A program made the translations under genes and the position numbers. From Bacteroidaceae bacterium (lineage in GTDB: Bacteria; Bacteroidota; Bacteroidia; Bacteroidales; Barnesiellaceae_A), in assembly GCA_017561285.1 (NCBI GenBank), contig JAFZDG010000222.1:1-23576 (forward strand): a DNA stretch of 23,576 nucleotides, written 5' to 3'. Shown here piece after piece: positions 1-8,024 of the stretch. Under the pieces are notes generated by a model. That model had not been told where the DNA came from and did no database searches. It worked only from the letters and a program-made list of their open reading frames with translations. Numbering within the stretch: the stretch's first letter is position 1; each line of letters opens with the position of its first letter.

Positions 1-74
1 GCCGATGTCGAGAAGGCTAAGGCTGCCAAAACTGTAGTAAATACAATGCGAATCAGTAAAAATATCTTATTCAT
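1..74 (-). CDS. 5' end of a secreted-protein gene (partial)
   Basis: The reverse strand has an ATG at 74 and stays open to the window edge, giving 24 complete codons. The peptide starts MNKIFLLIRIV and continues with Thr/Val/Leu/Ala-rich residues ending LAFSTS. This is a short basic start followed by a hydrophobic core, as in a Sec signal peptide. A good Bacteroidota-type promoter lies upstream at 133-164 (-). The mature protein is outside the window, so no function can be assigned. The gene is divergent from the LysM gene at 330. Confidence 0.6.
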   Translation of the reverse strand, partial: MNKIFLLIRIVFTTVLAALAFSTS

Positions 75-132
75 TTGGTCGTTTTTTTATATTTAACGCA
101 TACATTCGTCTGAATATCGAATGCTCAAACAA

Positions 133-164
133 CAAAATTACGCATTTTATGCCATATCTACAAT
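133..164 (-). promoter_or_regulatory. Bacteroidota-type promoter for the partial gene at 74
   Basis: Read on the minus strand: ATTG (164-161), a 20-nt spacer, then TAATTTTG (140-133). This matches the TTTG-N19-21-TAnnTTTG pattern of the Bacteroidota housekeeping sigma factor. Predicted transcription starts near 127-130, giving a leader of about 55 nt before the ATG at 74. Confidence 0.6.
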
Positions 165-264
165 AATGCAAGTAATAAACATTGGTTAAAATGCTATATA
201 TGGTTGTCTATTAGAAGTTTGAGGGTTAAGAAATGTATAAAATGTAAACCTCTTGGATATTTTC

Positions 265-295
265 ATTGTAAAGCAATGATTTATTTGTAACTTTG
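265..295 (+). promoter_or_regulatory. Promoter of the LysM/beta-barrel operon
   Basis: ATTG (265-268), a 19-nt spacer, then TAACTTTG (288-295) matches TTTG-N19-21-TAnnTTTG. The predicted start is about 299-302, leaving a leader of about 30 nt before the ATG at 330. Confidence 0.65.
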
Positions 296-329
296 CACGA
301 ATATTGACCTGGATAAAGATGTGTTCGAT

Positions 330-2408
330 ATGAATATAAAGACAATCATAACATGCATACTGTGCAGTATCGCAATGATGCTGAATGCGCAAATAGAGAA
401 TCTTCCTCGCAAAACAATGAATGGCAAGGAATACTATGTCTATAAGGTTGCTAAAGGTGAAGGTTTCTATAGTATTTCTCAAAAATTCAATATATCGGAA
501 GACGATATTATCAAATATAACCCATCGGCCAAGAATGGATTGAAACGTAATCAGGTGTTGTTTATCCCTGTTGATGATGCGGTCGAATCGGATAAAAAAT
601 ATAGTGATGAGCCGTTTACGCATACTATCCGCCGAGGAGAAACTCTATATGGCATTGCTAAGATGTACCATGTTACGGTTGAAGAGATACGAGACCTTAA
701 TCCGGGTGTACACAGTCGTATCAATGCGGGTGATAAATTATTGATACCGCAAAAAGGTGGCTCGGTGACTGTAACGTCGCGTAGTAATGATGCTGTTAAA
801 ACAGTAGAGACCAAAACCAATTCGGAGAAGAGTTATATATATCATACCATCGTGTCGGGTGAGACACTTTATGCCATTTCGGGCAAGTATGAGGTAACGG
901 TTAAGGATATTATTCGTGCCAATCCGGGTATCAAACCCAATAAATTGGCTAAAGGTGCAGTGATACGTATTCCTATGGCAGCTGCCGAGCAAGATGTTGT
1001 TGCGGTTGAAAAGCAGGCAGAGCAGGCGCATGATGCAAACGATGTTGCCGAGGTGGTAGAGCAAGAAGAGATCGATGCAGAGGATACCCCTGATTATAAA
1101 ACCTATGTTGCTAAGAAAAAAGAGACATTCTATAGCATTGCTCAAAAGTTTGAAATCCCTATAGAAGAACTTAAAAAAGTAAATAACGACATACGTGTTG
1201 TGCGAGAGGGAGTCACTATAAAGATTCCTGTTACAATGGCCGAGCAAGCAACTGTTGAAACAGAAAGCAGAGAGGAAAACTCAACCGAATATATAGAGGC
1301 AGTATATAATCAGATATACGAGAAGAAAGATGTGGATCACATCAATGTGGCTATAATACTACCCTTTATGCTCAAAGAGGACGATAGTAATATCAAATCA
1401 TCGTTATATACCGAGTATTATCAAGGTTTCTTGTTGGCGGTAGATAGTCTCAAACGTCAAGGATATTCAATCAATGTAACTGCCTTTGATAGTGAAGATT
1501 CACTTGAAGTTGTCAAGGAGATACTTAACAATGAAGTGATGACAACAATGGATCTAATCATTGCTCCTGACAATGATGAGGCTATTAATATGATTGCTGA
1601 TTTTGGCGAGAAATATGATATAAATGTGGTGAACACCTTCTCCTTGAAAAATGAAAAGGTAAATACCAATGCCCGAGTATTTCAAACCAACATTCCCGGC
1701 TCGTATTTATATGCCGAGTCGGCTGCATTGTTTATAAAGACATTTAATAATAAGTCTATTGTTTTCCTTCATAACAGAGATGCTGCTGAAGAAGAAAATG
1801 AGTTTGTAACTACACTTAAGGAGGAACTCGATGAGCGGGATATGACATATACAACGTGCGATTATAGTACAGTGTTGAATGTAGCCGACTTGCGTAGTGT
1901 AGACAATATGACATCGGTGGTTTTTGTGCCTACCTCAAACAAAAAAGAGACTATTGTAACAATCCTGGCCGGACTTGAGGAGTATGCCGATAAGAATCCC
2001 TATTGCAATGTGTCGCTCTTTGGTTATCCCTCTTGGGTACCCCAAATAGGCAAGAATATCAATAAACTATACAAACTCGACACTTACATATTCTCGCGTT
2101 TCTATACCATACCCGATGATGCAAAATTGTATGATTTGAGTATTAAATATCTCTATTGGTATAATGAAGAGATGAAAAATGCAAGTCCTCGATATGCTAT
2201 CTTGGGTTTTGATACAGGTCTCTATTTTATGAATGCAATAGCTCGTTATGGTAAGAATTTTGCCAATTACGAGATGCCCGATGGCGATAATGCTATACAG
2301 ACAGACTTTAAGTTTGAACGTATAAACAATTGGAGCGGTTTTATAAATAAATCGTTCTACTTTGTTCATCTTATGCCCGAGTTGAAAATCGAAAAAATAA
2401 GCAACTAA
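330..2408 (+). CDS. Secreted LysM-repeat protein with a C-terminal periplasmic-binding-protein-like domain
   Basis: 692 aa from the ATG at 330. A GTG nine bases upstream is in frame, but only the ATG puts a signal peptide right at the N-terminus (MNIKTIITCILCSIAMM, then an Ala-Gln cleavage-like site). Four LysM modules follow, at roughly residues 32-80, 93-140, 167-215 and 255-300. They show the usual features: G/K-E-T-L-Y-x-I, then a V-T-V-(E/K)-D-I-like segment, then N-P-G and an I-P end. LysM modules bind peptidoglycan glycans. The linker after LysM3 is acidic. Residues about 335-690 look like a type 1 periplasmic binding fold, with an 'INVAIILPFML' first strand and a 'YYQGFLLAVDSL' first helix, as in branched amino-acid receptors. 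Probably a periplasmic wall-anchored sensor or scaffold; its ligand is unknown. The next gene begins 4 nt after the stop, so the two are probably co-transcribed. Confidence 0.85.
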   Translation: MNIKTIITCILCSIAMMLNAQIENLPRKTMNGKEYYVYKVAKGEGFYSISQKFNISEDDIIKYNPSAKNGLKRNQVLFIPVDDAVESDKKYSDEPFTHTIRRGETLYGIAKMYHVTVEEIRDLNPGVHSRINAGDKLLIPQKGGSVTVTSRSNDAVKTVETKTNSEKSYIYHTIVSGETLYAISGKYEVTVKDIIRANPGIKPNKLAKGAVIRIPMAAAEQDVVAVEKQAEQAHDANDVAEVVEQEEIDAEDTPDYKTYVAKKKETFYSIAQKFEIPIEELKKVNNDIRVVREGVTIKIPVTMAEQATVETESREENSTEYIEAVYNQIYEKKDVDHINVAIILPFMLKEDDSNIKSSLYTEYYQGFLLAVDSLKRQGYSINVTAFDSEDSLEVVKEILNNEVMTTMDLIIAPDNDEAINMIADFGEKYDINVVNTFSLKNEKVNTNARVFQTNIPGSYLYAESAALFIKTFNNKSIVFLHNRDAAEEENEFVTTLKEELDERDMTYTTCDYSTVLNVADLRSVDNMTSVVFVPTSNKKETIVTILAGLEEYADKNPYCNVSLFGYPSWVPQIGKNINKLYKLDTYIFSRFYTIPDDAKLYDLSIKYLYWYNEEMKNASPRYAILGFDTGLYFMNAIARYGKNFANYEMPDGDNAIQTDFKFERINNWSGFINKSFYFVHLMPELKIEKISN

Positions 2409-2412
2409 GGAT

Positions 2413-3102
2413 ATGAAGAAGCATTTCATTATAGCTTTCTGTGTAGCCATATTGTGTTGCATGTCATCGATAGCACAAGTGCGCGATCCTAATTTTAAAA
2501 AGGAGTTGTTAGTGGGTGCTAAAGCCGGTGTCTCTATACCCAATGTGTTGTTTTCTCCGGCTATTGAGCAGAATGCATGGGTGGGATATACAGCCGGTGT
2601 TGCATTACGATATACTGAGGAGAAGTTGTTTGGCCTTGTTGTGGAGGCTAATATTACACAGCGTGGATGGGATGAAATGTTTAAAAGTGACCCCTATCAA
2701 TACCGTCGTACGCTTACCTACGTCGAAATTCCTTTTATGACACATATTTACTTTGGTAGTGACAAAGTACATGGATTTGTCAATCTTGGTCCGCAATTGG
2801 GTATATTGATAGGTGAAGAGAAACAAGCTAATTTCGATACCCATAACCTACCACCGTTTAGCAATCCCAATACCATACCCGATTCGTATGAGTTGCCGGT
2901 AAAAAATATATTAGATTATGGTATAACCGGCGGATTGGGTGTTGAGTTGAGAATGAATCGTAGTATTGTTGTTTTGGAGGGACGTTACTACTTTGGTTTG
3001 GGCGATATATTTGGCAATAGTAAAGCCGATGTATTCTATGGCTCATCGGCCAATCATGGTTTTCTTGTTTCTGTGTCTTATATGTTCAGTGTATGGAAGT
3101 AG
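2413..3102 (+). CDS. Outer-membrane beta-barrel protein (PorT/OMP_b-brl_2-like)
   Basis: 229 aa with a clear signal peptide (MKKHFIIAFCVAILCCMSSIAQ region; cleavage likely after the Ala-Gln at 21-22). The rest is alternating hydrophobic/polar beta segments with Gly and aromatic residues, including 'LLVGAKAGVSIPNVLF', 'GYTAGVALRY', 'LTYVEIPFMTHIYF' and 'GFVNLGPQLGILIG'. It ends in an aromatic-rich final strand (LVSVSYMFSVWK). Size and pattern fit the small 8-strand barrels grouped with PorT in Bacteroidota. I do not claim it is the type IX secretion PorT itself. It starts 4 nt after the LysM gene, so the two may form an outer-membrane/peptidoglycan pair. It converges on holA with only 15 nt between stops. 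Confidence 0.8.
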   Translation: MKKHFIIAFCVAILCCMSSIAQVRDPNFKKELLVGAKAGVSIPNVLFSPAIEQNAWVGYTAGVALRYTEEKLFGLVVEANITQRGWDEMFKSDPYQYRRTLTYVEIPFMTHIYFGSDKVHGFVNLGPQLGILIGEEKQANFDTHNLPPFSNPNTIPDSYELPVKNILDYGITGGLGVELRMNRSIVVLEGRYYFGLGDIFGNSKADVFYGSSANHGFLVSVSYMFSVWK

Positions 3103-3117
3103 ATGCACAATCTGTGT

Positions 3118-4143
3118 TTAGTGCATAATCTTAAACACCATCTCGCGCAACATCTCTCCTTCCGAAGTATTAGCAGTCGCTCCTATACCCTTTGAACGGG
3201 CATCATATTGTCGTATCAGTGCAATTATATCTATGCATTTGAAGGCATTGTAATTGCGCATTGCTGTTATATAGTCGCGTGCTTGGAATGTAGAGCGCAA
3301 CTTTAGTTCTTGCATCAATCCTTGCTCGCTTTTATCTTGTGCAAAATAAGATATCAGCAGATTGGAGAAGAATCCAAATAATACGCTTATTGTGACTACC
3401 AACGGATTGTTCTTGGGATTGCGTTCAAAGTAATTGACTATCTGATTGGCTTTGTGCGCATCGCGAGTGACAATGGCGTTGAGCAGCTCGAAGTTGTTGT
3501 AATCTTTGCTGACACCCACATTGCGCTCTATATCATCGGGGGTGATGCGTTTGTTTTTCTCGCCCATCGAAATGCGCAATTTGTCGAGCTCGCTTGTTAA
3601 TCGGATAAGATCGCTGCCTATGTAATCGGCCAGCATTTGCATTGCTTTGGGCTCTATGGTACGACCGCTATCGGTTACGTAGTTGTTGATAAAAGCCGGC
3701 AATTGGTTGTCGTATAATTTTTTTGACTCATATAGTATGCCTGCCTGCTCTATTTCGCTCAATATCTTTTTGCCTTTTACCGTTCCATGCTTGTGGTTTA
3801 TTACCAATATGGTGCTTGCAAGTGGCTGTTTGAGATAATACGATAGCATCTCTATATTGGGTATTTGCTGTGCTTCTTTTACCACGACCAATTGTCGGGG
3901 AGCCATCATAGGATATCGTTTGGCTGCATTTACTACAACGCCGTAGTTGGCAACATCGGCTCCATATATAATGGTTTGGTTAAAGTCACGTTCGTCATCG
4001 GTAAGTGCATTTGCGATAATGGCTTCGGTAATGAGGTCTATGAAGTAACTCTCCTCTCCCATCAGGAAATATACGGGTTTGAAGTTCTTATTGCGTATGT
4101 CTCGCAGTATCTCGAGGTATTGATTAGCGTCTTTCTTTGCCAT
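3118..4143 (-). CDS. holA: DNA polymerase III subunit delta
   Basis: 341 aa, the usual length for HolA. The delta subunit is the clamp-loader component that opens the beta sliding clamp, acting with delta' and gamma/tau. The N-terminal region reads '...NFKPVYFLMGEESYFIDLITEAI...' followed by 'FNQTIIYGADV' and 'AKRYPMMAPRQLVVVKEAQQI', matching family domain I. This is an AAA-like fold without a working Walker A motif. The middle segment 'LADYIGSDLIRLTSELDKL' and the 'FELLNAIVTRDAHKANQIVNYF' helices belong to domains II and III. The ATG at 4143 has a promoter upstream (4200-4231). The gene is divergent from the HsdR_N-like gene and convergent with the barrel gene. Confidence 0.92.
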   Translation of the reverse strand: MAKKDANQYLEILRDIRNKNFKPVYFLMGEESYFIDLITEAIIANALTDDERDFNQTIIYGADVANYGVVVNAAKRYPMMAPRQLVVVKEAQQIPNIEMLSYYLKQPLASTILVINHKHGTVKGKKILSEIEQAGILYESKKLYDNQLPAFINNYVTDSGRTIEPKAMQMLADYIGSDLIRLTSELDKLRISMGEKNKRITPDDIERNVGVSKDYNNFELLNAIVTRDAHKANQIVNYFERNPKNNPLVVTISVLFGFFSNLLISYFAQDKSEQGLMQELKLRSTFQARDYITAMRNYNAFKCIDIIALIRQYDARSKGIGATANTSEGEMLREMVFKIMH

Positions 4144-4165
4144 ATCACAAAAGTTTCATCATTAA

Positions 4166-4197
4166 TTTGCACAAAACAGATGATTGATGTAATTTTG
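4166..4197 (+). promoter_or_regulatory. Promoter of the HsdR_N-like gene
   Basis: TTTG (4166-4169), a 20-nt spacer, then TAATTTTG (4190-4197): an exact match to both Bacteroidota promoter elements. The predicted start is about 4201-4204, giving a leader of about 40 nt before the ATG at 4245. Confidence 0.7.
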
Positions 4198-4199
4198 GG

Positions 4200-4231
4200 T
4201 AAAATTACACATAAGATTACGAACAAACAAA
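4200..4231 (-). promoter_or_regulatory. Probable holA promoter
   Basis: Minus strand: TTTG (4231-4228), a 20-nt spacer, then TAATTTTA (4207-4200). This is one mismatch from TAnnTTTG. The -7 element lies immediately downstream of the plus-strand element at 4190-4197, so the two promoters face away from each other with closely packed sites. Confidence 0.45.
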
Positions 4232-4244
4232 TTTTTAGGGCAAG

Positions 4245-4697
4245 ATGATTGAGCTTAATTTGCCAACATTCGACTATAGACTCAAGCGCAAGGCCGATGG
4301 AAATATTACCATTTGGGATGCGACACGCAGCAGATATGTTATGCTCACACCCGAGGAGTGGGTACGACAGCATTTTGTTGCTTTCCTTGTGGCGCATCGA
4401 GACTATCCCGCCGGTCGTATAGGTAATGAAATTTCGCTATCGCTCAATGGCCGTCCTCGCCGATGCGATACGTTGGTATATGATGCACAAGGTGCTCCGT
4501 TGGTTCTCGTTGAGTATAAAGCGCCACATATCTCTATTACGCAAGAAACGTTTGACCAAATCGTGCGTTATAATATGATTTTTTGTGTGCCGTATATAAT
4601 TGTTTCTAATGGGTTGTCGCACTATTGTTGTCGCATCGATTACGACAATCGCACGTGTGTGTTTTTATCGCAAATTCCTAAGTATGATGAGTTATAA
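4245..4697 (+). CDS. Stand-alone HsdR N-terminal-like PD-(D/E)XK protein
   Basis: 150 aa, made only of the nuclease-fold domain found at the N-terminus of type I restriction R subunits (HsdR_N_2 group). Visible elements are 'TPEEWVRQHFVAFLV' (the family's R-x-x-F/V helix), 'GRPRRCDTLVYD' with Asp75, and 'PLVLVEYKAP' with Glu90 and Lys92. Together Asp75, Glu90 and Lys92 form the PD-(D/E)XK active-site pattern. A helix 'ITQETFDQIVRYN' and a strand 'PYIIVSNGL' follow. There is no helicase domain and no HsdM or HsdS gene nearby, so this is not a working type I system. From general knowledge, this small protein commonly neighbours holA in Bacteroidales; its role is unknown. The intact catalytic triad suggests DNA or RNA cleavage or binding is still possible. 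Confidence 0.8.
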   Translation: MIELNLPTFDYRLKRKADGNITIWDATRSRYVMLTPEEWVRQHFVAFLVAHRDYPAGRIGNEISLSLNGRPRRCDTLVYDAQGAPLVLVEYKAPHISITQETFDQIVRYNMIFCVPYIIVSNGLSHYCCRIDYDNRTCVFLSQIPKYDEL

Positions 4698-4700
4698 ATA

Positions 4701-4735
4701 AAAAAAACGTCTTGAGGTTTTCAAGACGTTTTTTT
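4701..4735. terminator. Bidirectional intrinsic terminator
   Basis: A perfect 8-bp stem CGTCTTGA (4708-4715) / TCAAGACG (4721-4728) with a 5-nt loop. It is flanked by A7 on the left and a T run on the right, so it gives a U-tract on either strand. It can end the HsdR_N-like transcript (+) and the tRNA-Cys transcript (-). Confidence 0.85.
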
Positions 4736-4737
4736 TG

Positions 4738-4808
4738 AGGTGCCTGGCGGATTCGAACCGCCGTAAACGGTTTTGCAGACCGGCTCCTAGCCACTCGGAC
4801 AAGGCACC
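4738..4808 (-). tRNA. tRNA-Cys (GCA anticodon)
   Basis: 71 nt on the minus strand. The 7-bp acceptor stem GGTGCCT / AGGCACC is perfect, and the discriminator base is U, as expected for Cys. The T arm is GGCGG-TTCGAAT-CCGCC. The anticodon loop is CT-GCA-AA, with GCA at 4776-4774. CCA is not encoded. Its own promoter lies at 4827-4858 and a terminator follows at 4701-4735. Confidence 0.95.
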
Positions 4809-4826
4809 CTTTTTGCTTTTGCGATG

Positions 4827-4858
4827 CAAAGGTAATGCTATTTATCGGATTCTGCAAC
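4827..4858 (-). promoter_or_regulatory. tRNA-Cys promoter
   Basis: Minus strand: GTTG (4858-4855), a 20-nt spacer, then TACCTTTG (4834-4827). The predicted start is about 4821-4824, close to the tRNA 5' end at 4808. The element overlaps the last codons of the FeoB-associated gene. Confidence 0.6.
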
Positions 4859-5041
4859 CTTTTTGCCAACTTTTTTGCGAATATTTTCTATATTTTTTCT
4901 TGATGTACAATTGGCGAGAGGGCAATCTTCACAATTACAACAAGATACATTCTTTTTCCGATGCGTAATGCGCCATATAATCCAACTTACGGCAACAATG
5001 ACTATCGCTCCTACAATCAATTCTTGTACTAAGATCGACAT
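4838..5041 (-). CDS. FeoB-associated Cys-rich membrane protein
   Basis: 67 aa. One transmembrane helix spans about residues 8-24 ('LIVGAIVIVAVSWIIW'). It is followed by a basic segment and a compact cysteine cluster with Cys34, Cys35, Cys37, Cys40 and Cys45, then a Lys-rich tail. This layout is that of the small FeoB-associated Cys-rich family, thought to work beside FeoB in ferrous iron import, like FeoC in other bacteria. The exact role is not established. It starts 1 nt after the FeoAB stop, so it is surely co-transcribed. The cysteines could bind iron or an Fe-S cluster; that is inference. Confidence 0.88.
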   Translation of the reverse strand: MSILVQELIVGAIVIVAVSWIIWRITHRKKNVSCCNCEDCPLANCTSRKNIENIRKKVGKKVAESDK

Positions 5042-5042
5042 A

Positions 5043-7415
5043 TTATATAAATATAGAGCCGATTTGAAATACTATGAAAGCGCACAACCATGCAACAAAC
5101 GTGTTGTATAGAATGGAGAATACTCCCCACTTCCAACTTCCGGCTTCTTTGGCAACGGCTGTGATGGATGCAATGCAAGGTACGTATAGCGATACGAATA
5201 TAAGGAAACTTGCTGCAATTAATGGCGTGAAGTCGGGAGAGCCTGTAGCCGGATTGGGTTGTGTGAGTTTGGCCGAAAGTGCTTCGGGAGCCTCTTCGCC
5301 TCCGGCATATAATACACCCAATGTGCTTACAATAAGCTCTTTGGCTGCTGTTCCTGATATGAGTGCTATGGTTATTTTCCAATTAAATCCCAATGGTTCC
5401 AATATGGGCGATATGGCGCGTCCTATGTGTCCCATATAAGAATTGGCTTGTTGCTCGGTGGCTTGTTGAGGTGTTAACTCACCTTCGATGTCGGGACGAG
5501 GATAGTAACTCAAAGCCCATACGATAACCGATGCAACTAAAATGATACCACCCATTTTACGCAGATATTGTTCTGCCTTGCTCCACATATGGCGGCAGGT
5601 TGCTTTGATTGTGGGTATGCGGTATGGCGGCAGCTCCATAACAAAAGGTGTTTCGTCTTCTTTGAAATAGAATCGGCGCAACAGCCTTGCGGTAATAAAG
5701 GCTACGGCTATGCCGGCTACGTATAATATCAAAAATGCCCATCCTACGTGTTTGGGAAAGAATGTTCCTATAAATAGTATATAAACAGGTAGTCGTGCGC
5801 TACATGATATAAATGGATTGATTAATATAGTAATAAGTCGGCTGCTTCGGCTCTCGATGGTGCGTGTAGCCATAATAGCCGGAACATTGCAACCAAATCC
5901 CATAACCAATGGTATGAATGACTTGCCATGCAGACCTATCTTATGCATGGCTTTGTCCATAATAAATGCTGCTCGTGCCATATAGCCCGAGTCTTCCATA
6001 AGTGATATGAAGAGGTATAGAATGAGGATGTTGGGTAGAAATACGATTACGCCTCCTACTCCACCCAAGATACCGTCTATGAGTAGGTCTTTGAGAGGGC
6101 CGGGTGTCATTATGCTATGCAACCACGACGACAACAATGTAATACCGGTCTCTATCCATTCCATTGGATATGAGCCTAATACAAATGTAGCCTCGAACAT
6201 GAGGAACATTAGAAGTATAAAGATGGGTATGCCCACTACTTTGTTGGTTACAAGAGAGTCTATCACACGAGTAATGTTGCGGCTGTCTTCGGCTCCTTGT
6301 TGCATTGTTTCTTGTAATGCTCCCGATATAAAACCATATTTTTCGTTGGCTATGGCTTGTTCTATATCTTCGTGTAGCGCATCTTCTATTTGTGCTTTGA
6401 GTTTGCTGCTGATAGATTTTAGCTCTTCAAAATTTTCGTTGTCCGATAACATAGACATTACCTCGTTATCGCCTTCGAGCATCTTTAAAGCCAGGTAACG
6501 TGGAGAGTACTTCAGTGCGGTTTTGCTTGTGCGCAACTTTTCTTTTATTTCATTTACGGCGGCTTCTATTGCAGGTCCATAATTGACGTGTACGTGTCTT
6601 ACCGACTTATTGCGGCGTTCGTAAACATCAATAACGGTGTCAAAAAGTTCGTCAATACCTTTGCCCGAACGCGATACGGTGGGTATCATCGGTACGCCTA
6701 TCATATCGCCCAACAGCTTGTAGTTGAGCTTTGTACCACTCTTTTCCAATTCATCATACATATTGAGGGCTACAACCATACTATAGTCCATATCGATGAG
6801 TTCGGTAGTGAGGTACAGATTGCGCTCGATGTTAGATGCAACAACTACGTTGATAATTACATCGGGCATTTCGTTGTTGAGATAACGGCGCACGTACAGC
6901 TCTTCGGGGGTGTAGGTCGATAGAGAGTAAGTGCCCGGAAGGTCAAAAATATTGATGCGGTAGCCTTTGTAGTCGAAATGTCCGGCTTTGGCATCGACCG
7001 TTACACCGCTATAGTTGCCTACGTGTTCGTTGGCTCCCGAAGCGATGTTGAACAGCGATGTTTTGCCACAGTTGGGGTTTCCTACCAGTGCAATATTAAT
7101 GGTTTTTCCTCTCATCTCGGCGGCACGAGCGTGGGTAGATTCTTCGGCGGTCGTGCCATGCGATGTAGGTGTGATAACCGAAGTGGCCTCTTCTTCTGTA
7201 ACCACTTCTATAAGATTGGCTTCGCTGCGGCGCAACGAAACCTCATAGTCCATAATTTTAAATTTGATAGGATCGCGTAGGGGCGCATTTAGCTCGGCTA
7301 TGACTTCTTGTCCACGCACAAATCCCATTTCTATAATACGTTTGCGGAAGGCTCCACGTCCCAATACTTTTACGACAATTGCCTTCTCTCCTATTTTGAG
7401 TTCTGAAAGTCGCAT
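5043..7415 (-). CDS. feoB: Ferrous iron transporter, FeoA-FeoB fusion
   Basis: 790 aa. Residues 1-73 are a FeoA (SH3-like) domain ('MRLSELKIGEKAIVVKVLG' through 'LRRSEANLIEVV'). A Thr/Glu-rich linker of about 28 residues leads to the FeoB GTPase domain. The G1 motif is GNPNCGKTS (112-120), a switch I-type 'VGNYSGVTVDAK' follows, G3 is DLPG (158-161) and G4 is NMYD (218-221). The rest is the polytopic membrane part with Feo core features such as 'GFGCNVPAIMATRTIESR' and 'LYVPCIASITAVAKEAG'. The protein imports Fe2+ across the inner membrane, powered or gated by GTP. A FeoA-FeoB fusion is common in Bacteroidota, where separate feoA and feoB genes are usual elsewhere. The gene lies 21 nt after the LuxR-type regulator gene and 1 nt before the Cys-rich partner. 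Confidence 0.95.
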   Translation of the reverse strand: MRLSELKIGEKAIVVKVLGRGAFRKRIIEMGFVRGQEVIAELNAPLRDPIKFKIMDYEVSLRRSEANLIEVVTEEEATSVITPTSHGTTAEESTHARAAEMRGKTINIALVGNPNCGKTSLFNIASGANEHVGNYSGVTVDAKAGHFDYKGYRINIFDLPGTYSLSTYTPEELYVRRYLNNEMPDVIINVVVASNIERNLYLTTELIDMDYSMVVALNMYDELEKSGTKLNYKLLGDMIGVPMIPTVSRSGKGIDELFDTVIDVYERRNKSVRHVHVNYGPAIEAAVNEIKEKLRTSKTALKYSPRYLALKMLEGDNEVMSMLSDNENFEELKSISSKLKAQIEDALHEDIEQAIANEKYGFISGALQETMQQGAEDSRNITRVIDSLVTNKVVGIPIFILLMFLMFEATFVLGSYPMEWIETGITLLSSWLHSIMTPGPLKDLLIDGILGGVGGVIVFLPNILILYLFISLMEDSGYMARAAFIMDKAMHKIGLHGKSFIPLVMGFGCNVPAIMATRTIESRSSRLITILINPFISCSARLPVYILFIGTFFPKHVGWAFLILYVAGIAVAFITARLLRRFYFKEDETPFVMELPPYRIPTIKATCRHMWSKAEQYLRKMGGIILVASVIVWALSYYPRPDIEGELTPQQATEQQANSYMGHIGRAISPILEPLGFNWKITIALISGTAAKELIVSTLGVLYAGGEEAPEALSAKLTQPNPATGSPDFTPLIAASFLIFVSLYVPCIASITAVAKEAGSWKWGVFSILYNTFVAWLCAFIVFQIGSIFI

Positions 7416-7436
7416 ACTGCTTTGTTTTTATAATCT

Positions 7437-8024
7437 TTACTCAACCTCTTTTATATCTATCAGGTTGTTGAGTATAGCATATACGGTAAGGCCCGAAACC
7501 GATTTTATACCGGTTTTTCGGGTTAGATTTTTACGGTGTGTGATGACGGTATGTATAGATAGATGATATTGTTCGGCGATACTTTTATTGGTAAGTCCCT
7601 TGGCAACCGCTATGAGTATCTCTTTTTCTCTATCCGAAAGTTCGCTCGATTCGGTAGGTTGCTCGCCTACTTCAAGGAGTTGTCGCAGTTTTACGGCAAT
7701 CTTTTCTCGGCTATCCGATATCTCTATTGTTGCTTTGAAGTGTCGTAGTACTTCGGGGTCTACATATTGATATACCAATGCAGCAAAATGTGTGTTGGGT
7801 AGTCTTTGAACTATCTCATCCCACTCACTACGCTTCTTAATATCTAATAGTGAGGGGTTTACTATTATGATGTCGGGATGCGAAGGAGCTATGCGCTCGA
7901 TATAGTGACTATCGGCAATGATAGCACTTACTTCATATCCTTTTATGTCATCAATCATTAGCCTTAATCCTTGAGCAATCATAGCATAAGGCTCCATGAT
8001 AACTATGCGCTTATTTGTGTTCAT
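7437..8024 (-). CDS. LuxR-type transcription regulator with a degenerate receiver domain
   Basis: 195 aa from the ATG at 8024. An in-frame TTG at 8039 would add 5 residues, but the ATG is preferred. The C-terminal part (about 128-190) is a classic LuxR/GerE helix-turn-helix: 'LSDREKEILIAVAKGLTNKSIAEQYHLSIHTVITHRKNLTRKTG' in outline. The N-terminal part has a receiver-like pattern ('RIVIMEPYAMIAQGLRLMI', 'HPDIIIVNPSLL'). The phospho-acceptor Asp is replaced by Asn56 (codon 7859-7857), the acidic pair is reduced to Glu11, and the conserved Lys is absent ('KATIEISDS'). Conventional phosphorylation is therefore unlikely. The gene overlaps the end of the hemerythrin-like gene by 14 nt, indicating translational coupling. 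It probably regulates this operon or iron/NO stress genes; that is inference. Confidence 0.85.
   Translation of the reverse strand: MNTNKRIVIMEPYAMIAQGLRLMIDDIKGYEVSAIIADSHYIERIAPSHPDIIIVNPSLLDIKKRSEWDEIVQRLPNTHFAALVYQYVDPEVLRHFKATIEISDSREKIAVKLRQLLEVGEQPTESSELSDREKEILIAVAKGLTNKSIAEQYHLSIHTVITHRKNLTRKTGIKSVSGLTVYAILNNLIDIKEVE

Noticed and set aside
3103..3126. ATGCAC/GTGCAT inverted repeat between the barrel gene and holA as a terminator
   Set aside because: A 6-bp stem with a 12-nt loop and no T run is too weak, and it overlaps the holA coding end.
4245..4697. Type I restriction-modification or other defence locus
   Set aside because: Only the nuclease-fold domain is present. No helicase, methyltransferase or specificity gene is nearby, and the neighbours are housekeeping genes.
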